Source: Nitrososphaerota archaeon
GTDB lineage: Archaea; Thermoproteota; Nitrososphaeria; Nitrososphaerales; Gagatemarchaeaceae
DNA length: 64,000 nucleotides
Assembly: GCA_016200045.1 (NCBI GenBank)
Contig: JACQFN010000016.1
Location: 186,001-250,000 of the forward strand
Direction of reading: 5' to 3'
Under the pieces are notes generated by a model. It saw nothing but the letters and a program-made list of their open reading frames with translations, was not told where the DNA came from and did no database searches. A program made the translations under genes and the position numbers. Of this stretch, positions 59,906-64,000 are shown one piece after another; position 1 is the first letter of the stretch; the number at the start of each line of letters is the position of its first letter.

Positions 59906-61003
59906 TTGGATGATGATGTTTCGTTACGACAGACTCTCACTCACCTTTTCGACGCGGTGAGGTATTCACAGAACGCGAAAGAACTTGAGAAGGCCGCAGC
60001 AAGCGCGGAAGGGGACCTGGAGGCTGACCTGAACAAGATTGACAGCCAGGCGGAAGAGGTCGCGAACCTCCTCTCATCTCTGAAGGAAGACCCCAACGAG
60101 TCGATGAGAGAGCTCTCCGAACAGGTGGTCGACTTCCTCTCAACGGCGAAGGAGCAGGCAAGGACGAAGATGGCAAAGAGAGCACGCGAGGCCATCCAGA
60201 ACTCTCTCGTCGCAGCCTCCGTAGAAAGGGACAAGGCTGTGAAGAGCATCGAGGCCTACCTCGCATCGGACCCTCTTCCGGTCCTAGAGGACAGTGTCTC
60301 GGTACGGCTGGTTGAAGGCGTCTACCACGCCAGGGCCCGCTACGAGTGTGAAGGAGGGATGAAGTACGAATTCGGGCTAGCGGCCCAGAACTCGCCTATC
60401 TTCAGCGAGGAGGTCAACCTTGGACGCCTCGGGTACGAAGTAAAGGTTCCTGTCCGTTTCTCAAGGAGTGTCCTGAAAGGAAGGGTCCTCGGGTTCGAGA
60501 GGCTGGACCAGTACGCGCTGATCGACGCAGAGGCCTCCGGGGGCAAGATCCTGGCGAACTTTCAGAAGGAAGGGGACGGGGCGAGGTTCAAGGTCGTCTC
60601 TTCGGGGACCGAAGACCACGAGTTCATCAGCATGGAGTACAGCGACAAGGCCCACTCCGTGAACGTCATGAACGACCCCTCGCTCAGGGCTCATGTGGAG
60701 ATTGCGACCATCAAGAAGATGATGGGCGACCTGGTCCGCGAACTGACCGACCTAGCGAAGAAGAAGGTCGCGCTTCTCAGCTTGTCCCTGGGAGGCCAGC
60801 AGTCCGTGCGCGCAGTCAACTACTATGAAGTCCTCCAGCTTGTCTTCGGGGTCTTGGGGCCCAAGTTCAAGGCGATAGTCAAAGGACTTCCCGAAGACGC
60901 GTCTTCCCCCGGTGGGACCGAGCTCACCCTGAAATTCGTCAGGGGGAGGCTCAAGGTCCTGGGGACTCTCGCCGCGCCGGTGTCACAGTCGATGGGACTC
61001 TAG
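59906..61003 (+). CDS. Hypothetical coiled-coil protein
   Basis: 365 residues from TTG 59906, about 26 bp after a TTTATA box at 59875. The first 115 residues are helical and acidic (ELEKAAASAEGDLEADLNKI), followed by a beta-rich domain (VSVRLVEGVYHARARYECEG to about 230) and a helical end. No family recognised. The transposon lies just upstream of its promoter, so expression may have changed recently. Confidence 0.72.
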   Translation: MDDDVSLRQTLTHLFDAVRYSQNAKELEKAAASAEGDLEADLNKIDSQAEEVANLLSSLKEDPNESMRELSEQVVDFLSTAKEQARTKMAKRAREAIQNSLVAASVERDKAVKSIEAYLASDPLPVLEDSVSVRLVEGVYHARARYECEGGMKYEFGLAAQNSPIFSEEVNLGRLGYEVKVPVRFSRSVLKGRVLGFERLDQYALIDAEASGGKILANFQKEGDGARFKVVSSGTEDHEFISMEYSDKAHSVNVMNDPSLRAHVEIATIKKMMGDLVRELTDLAKKKVALLSLSLGGQQSVRAVNYYEVLQLVFGVLGPKFKAIVKGLPEDASSPGGTELTLKFVRGRLKVLGTLAAPVSQSMGL

Positions 61004-61077
61004 CCGGTTCGGCAAGAACAACGGAATTAGAAAAAAGGGGGACCCTTGAAGTGTGTGGAAGGAGGAATCCTCCCCTC

Positions 61078-61437
61078 CTACATCTGACCCTTCAGGGTGT
61101 GTCGAGAGATGATTGCCCAAACTCCGGCAATCGCCACCAAGACTCCACCGGCTCCGCCGACGATGAAGCCCAGCACGGCGATTACGATGTTGAGGGCTTC
61201 GTCCCTGACCCGCGTGGAAGCAACCAGAGCCACTACACCCACGATCATCGTGAGGAGCGGTCCTGGAAACGCGAGGAGGTCGGTGAATGCCCTTGCGCCG
61301 GTCAGGCTGACTCCGAGCGCTGTTGCTCCGAAGGCAAGTGCGACGATTCCTCCTATCAGAAGGAGGGCTCGCGCAATCTGATAGCCGTCTTCCTGGTTCA
61401 CTCTTTTCACCCCCGTTGAACCGCGGGTTCTAGGCAA
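61078..61437 (-). CDS. Four-helix membrane protein
   Basis: 119 residues with four hydrophobic helices, Gly- and Val-rich (LLIGGIVALAFGATALGVSL), no motif for transport or catalysis. Convergent with the preceding gene. Confidence 0.6.
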   Translation of the reverse strand: MPRTRGSTGVKRVNQEDGYQIARALLLIGGIVALAFGATALGVSLTGARAFTDLLAFPGPLLTMIVGVVALVASTRVRDEALNIVIAVLGFIVGGAGGVLVAIAGVWAIISRHTLKGQM

Positions 61438-61538
61438 TCGTCATAATAGAGCGGGTTTGAACACATTCTTGCAAAAGAGGATGCAAAAACTCTAGGTCGA
61501 GTCACTAGTCTCGCGGAATCGTTTCGGGAAGACTCGGC

Positions 61539-62000
61539 CTACATGTGGTGGGAGGCCATCCACTTCTTCTCCTCGGCGTTGGGGGTCAGCTTGTACCCGA
61601 CCGACCAGAGGAAGGTCCTTGCCGTGGAAGGGCCCACGTGCTCGAAGTGCTCTCGCAGAGCCTCCTGCAGCTTGTCCTCTTCCCTGCCGAAGGAATCGAT
61701 GTATTTCTTGAACGAACCGTGCTCCTTCCTGATTCTCAGGAACTGCTTGGCGTTGCTCACCGTCGCCCTGACCTTCTTCTCGTTCCGGACGATCCCCTCG
61801 TCCTCCATCAGCCTGTTGATGTCGCGCTCGACGAAGCCGGAGACCTTCTGTGGGTCGAACCCCAGGAACGCCTTCCGGAAGTTGGGCCACTTCTTTTCAA
61901 TCATTCCCCAGTTGAGCCCTGCCGTGAAGAGGGACCTAGAGAGCTGGTCGAAATACCCTGAATCGTCGGATGGCGGCTTCGTGTTCCACTTCGGAGACAT
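61539..62000 (-). CDS. DNA-3-methyladenine glycosylase I-like protein
   Basis: 153 residues. LSRSLFTAGLNWGMIEKKWP, FRKAFLGFDPQKVSGF, LMEDEGIVRNEKKVRATVSN and GPSTARTFLWSVGY follow the order of Tag, which removes 3-methyladenine from DNA. The usual N-terminal zinc-binding Cys is absent in this shorter form, so activity may differ. Confidence 0.72.
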   Translation of the reverse strand: MSPKWNTKPPSDDSGYFDQLSRSLFTAGLNWGMIEKKWPNFRKAFLGFDPQKVSGFVERDINRLMEDEGIVRNEKKVRATVSNAKQFLRIRKEHGSFKKYIDSFGREEDKLQEALREHFEHVGPSTARTFLWSVGYKLTPNAEEKKWMASHHM

Positions 62001-62085
62001 GCGCCTACGAGCAGCGCCCCCCGGTATTTATGCCCCCCAGACCCGGGTTCCATTGTCGTCACAGGCGTCGAACCGAAGGCATAGC

Positions 62086-62889
62086 CTACTGCCCCGTCTG
62101 CGACAAGAGCACCACTTTCGTCTTGCTCTTCCCGGCCACCACAGTGATCCGGTCCTTTCTCGTTACCCTGACCCCTCCCCTCCCCATCTCGGCCCCGTAC
62201 AGGCGGGCGTCCGCCGGCCTCGTTATCCACAGCTCTACCTTGCTCCCCCATGGGACGCTGTAGCGGAGCGGGCGTGCATCGGAGCCCGAGCGCTCGGTAA
62301 ACGTCGGCACGATGTGGCAGATCCCGATTCTGTCGGTCCCGAGCTCGGCGTGGGCGTCCGAGTTCAGGGACTCTCCCCTGATCCTGTCGGGATAGGAGTA
62401 GTAGCCAGTCGAGCCCGCCGCGGTCGTCACGACGACACCGTCGCCTATCGCTGACTCCTCCATTTCCCCCTCCGGACCCGTGACCCTGACCTTGTAGCGG
62501 AGGCTGTTGCTCTCATCCCCCCTCTGGAGGTAGACGTCGGTGAAGACCTCGCCGAGGCTCTTGCCGTCCTTGAAGACCTCGAGCCGCGAGTACTCTCTTA
62601 CCGAAAACTCTCCGCGCTTCAGCTTCCCAAGCGCCGAGGGGAGCTCGTCAAAGTACGCCTGTGCCATGTACGCCTTCGACCCGGTGACCCTGCTTGACCT
62701 GACGCCTACGAACAGAAGCGGCTCAGATTCTGCCCGCCCATACTTGGAGAAAATCCCGTCCCCCCCGACCACGATTCCGATGTCCGGCTTCCTTGAAACC
62801 ACCTTCATCCCGGAGGCCCTGAGGACCGCCTTCAGCTCTGCCGGACTGACCTTGGGCCTCTCCTCGTCCAGAAGGGCTTTGACCTTCAG
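62086..62889 (-). CDS. NAD kinase, probable CTG start
   Basis: 267 residues if started at CTG 62889. GIVVGGDGIFSKYG is the ATP-binding Gly-Gly-Asp motif and VVVTTAAGSTGYYSYP the second signature of NAD kinases, which phosphorylate NAD to NADP. ATG 62808 would leave only seven residues before that strand and remove a clearly coding helix (VSPAELKAVLRASG). The CTG follows the DUF72 stop directly and is 5 nt behind AAGGTGG. Confidence 0.85.
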   Translation of the reverse strand: MKVKALLDEERPKVSPAELKAVLRASGMKVVSRKPDIGIVVGGDGIFSKYGRAESEPLLFVGVRSSRVTGSKAYMAQAYFDELPSALGKLKRGEFSVREYSRLEVFKDGKSLGEVFTDVYLQRGDESNSLRYKVRVTGPEGEMEESAIGDGVVVTTAAGSTGYYSYPDRIRGESLNSDAHAELGTDRIGICHIVPTFTERSGSDARPLRYSVPWGSKVELWITRPADARLYGAEMGRGGVRVTRKDRITVVAGKSKTKVVLLSQTGQ

Positions 62890-63747
62890 CTAGACCACCT
62901 TGTTGTCGACGAACTCCAGCATGCTGCCGTCCCCGCTCTTCTTCCCCCCAGAGTCGATGAACCGCGATGCCTTCGCGCCCGCCTCGTCCTGCGTGGGGGA
63001 GGAAGTCCCGAGAAGCCCCATCATCTTCAACGAATTCTCCACGGCGAATCCTCTGAAGTGGTTGTTGAAGTAGCCGTAGGTCTCCTTGACCCTCGCCCTG
63101 ACCTCCTGAACCTTGGGGATCCAAGCCTTGAGCTCCGACTCTCGGTACCTGTAGTTGTACCACGGCCTCGTCCCCCTGCCGTGCCACCTGATGAAAGCGA
63201 AGTCTGCGGTGGTGACCGTGTCCGGAGGCAAGAGGGGCTCGTCAACGATGACGTTTGCCACGTTCTTCTCTTTCAGGAGCGACCAGACCTCGTCCCTCAG
63301 CCAGGAGGGGTGCCTGAACTCGACCGCGAACTTGATGTCTTCGGGAACGACCTCGAGAAACTTCTCGAGCGTGTTGTGGTCGGTCGCGTACGAGTAACTC
63401 GGCGGGAGCTGAATGAGCAGGGGCCCGAGCTTTCCTGCCGCTATCAGGGGTTTCAGGAGGCTCAGGAACCTTACCAGGTCTCCCTCGACCCCGCTGCCTA
63501 ATTCCAGCCGCTTGTCGTGGGTGATGAGCCTGGGGAGCTTCGCGGAGAATACGAAATCGTCGGGGGTGTGCTTCGCCCACCCGAACACCAGGCCCCTCGA
63601 GGGGTAGGCGTAGAACGTCGAGTCGATCTCAGCCGTCCCGTATATCTTGGAATAGAACGACAGCTTGTTGGTCGCCGAAGTGGGGTAAAAGACCCCCGTC
63701 CACTCTTTGTAGGACCAACCGGAGGTGCCGATTTGAAGGTCTGGCAT
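62890..63747 (-). CDS. DUF72 (YecE-like) protein
   Basis: 285 residues. IGTSGWSYKEWTGVFYPT at the N terminus, FSAKLPRLITHDKRL, FLEVVPEDIKFAVEFRHPSW and FNNHFRGFAVENSLKM are the family's conserved blocks. DUF72 proteins have a TIM-barrel fold and unknown biochemical role. It is coupled to the NAD kinase gene downstream without a gap. Confidence 0.87.
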   Translation of the reverse strand: MPDLQIGTSGWSYKEWTGVFYPTSATNKLSFYSKIYGTAEIDSTFYAYPSRGLVFGWAKHTPDDFVFSAKLPRLITHDKRLELGSGVEGDLVRFLSLLKPLIAAGKLGPLLIQLPPSYSYATDHNTLEKFLEVVPEDIKFAVEFRHPSWLRDEVWSLLKEKNVANVIVDEPLLPPDTVTTADFAFIRWHGRGTRPWYNYRYRESELKAWIPKVQEVRARVKETYGYFNNHFRGFAVENSLKMMGLLGTSSPTQDEAGAKASRFIDSGGKKSGDGSMLEFVDNKVV

Positions 63748-63776
63748 CCCTTTGAGCTCGGCGTCTCTGAGCGAAT

Positions 63777-64000
63777 TTAAGCTGATGGGTATCTGAATGG
63801 CCTATGGTGCCGCCCTGCGAAAAGCGGGTCCCGAATTCCGGCCGCCTTGAAAGCCTCTATCCGCGCCCTGCACCCGTCGCAGTTCCAGCAATGCCTGTCG
63901 CCCTCGCGGTGGCAGCTCCAGGTCAACCCGAACGGGACGTCAAGTGAAGCTGCGAGGCTAATCACCCTCTCCTTCGACCTGTACTGGAGGGGCCTTAGGA
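63777..64000 (-). CDS. queC: 7-cyano-7-deazaguanine synthase QueC, C-terminal part
   Basis: The last 74 or so residues of a protein that continues beyond the window. LDVPFGLTWSCHREGDRHCW and NCDGCRARIEAFKAAGIRDP carry the four zinc-binding cysteines of QueC, which makes preQ0, the precursor of archaeosine in archaeal tRNA. The 5' part is outside the window. Confidence 0.88.
   Translation of the reverse strand, partial: LRPLQYRSKERVISLAASLDVPFGLTWSCHREGDRHCWNCDGCRARIEAFKAAGIRDPLFAGRHHRPFRYPSA

Overview
The window looks like the chromosome of an archaeon. Evidence: a TFIIB-type initiation factor, an Orc1/Cdc6 ATPase, HerA-type ATPases, a DUF4443-type regulator, a diphthamide-type ligase, archaeal TATA boxes about 24 bp before leaderless starts, and two tRNA genes that each carry a short intron at a non-canonical position. 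The GC-rich housekeeping parts use many ATGA/TTGA gene overlaps and GGAGG ribosome binding sites. A Thermoproteota (TACK) lineage, possibly Nitrososphaeria-like, is my inference; nothing here proves it.

Layout. 1-9.5 kb is a purine/one-carbon operon: purL (end), purF, purN, folD, 5-formyl-THF cyclo-ligase, purE, purC, purM on +, then purB and a FolC-like ligase on -. The set fits tetrahydrofolate-dependent purine synthesis. 9.6-9.9 kb holds tRNA-Ala and tRNA-Ile. A tyrosine integrase begins 46 bp after tRNA-Ile and opens an accessory island of about 32-33 kb (9.9 to about 42.9 kb). The island contains (a) a small conjugation-like module with a VirB4/HerA-type ATPase fused to a nuclease-like domain plus polytopic membrane proteins (11.4-15.8 kb); (b) regulators, a 469-residue orphan and a decayed gene (15.9-18.9 kb); (c) an AT-richer, tightly packed biosynthetic-looking cluster (19.1-30.3 kb) with a HAD phosphatase, methyltransferase, creatininase-family amidohydrolase, divergent phosphoketolase, a 43-residue peptide, a radical-SAM protein with an unusual CX2CX2C motif, an unknown protein, a PhyH-type dioxygenase, an ATP-grasp ligase, an enolase-superfamily enzyme, a YrdC-domain protein and a GGDEF-like protein; (d) a second mobile-element module read leftwards from a second tyrosine recombinase through small zinc-ribbon proteins, TFB and HerA (30.9-36.9 kb), with a divergent Cdc6-like ATPase; (e) a Vsr / cytosine methyltransferase / MutL-MORC-like ATPase restriction-type locus (38.1-41.4 kb).

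43-50.4 kb returns to chromosome-like genes: DUF4443 regulator, ECF-type S component, a DUF4430-like secreted protein and a BtuF-like protein (a possible corrinoid-uptake set), asparagine-synthetase-like enzyme, Dph6-like ligase, ComEC-like beta-lactamase-fold protein, MerB-like protein and two tandem nitroreductases. 50.4-53.5 kb is a patchwork of diverged non-coding repeats, several ending in the tRNA 3'-end-like motif TTCCGGCCCAT, with a RelE-type toxin-antitoxin pair and a membrane protein between them. 53.5-64 kb contains a DUF1801 protein, an NHL fragment, a secreted anchored protein, an APC permease, an intact 2,093-bp IS6-like transposon with 49-bp perfect inverted repeats and an 8-bp target duplication carrying three cargo genes, then a Tag-like glycosylase, NAD kinase, DUF72 protein and the end of queC.

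The most unusual signals are the 19-30 kb cluster with its short peptide gene; at least five genes whose conserved N termini and well-placed ribosome binding sites point to CUG or AUC initiation; the two non-canonical tRNA introns; the tRNA-tail repeat array; and the MORC-type restriction locus. All functions come from reading motifs; no searches were run.
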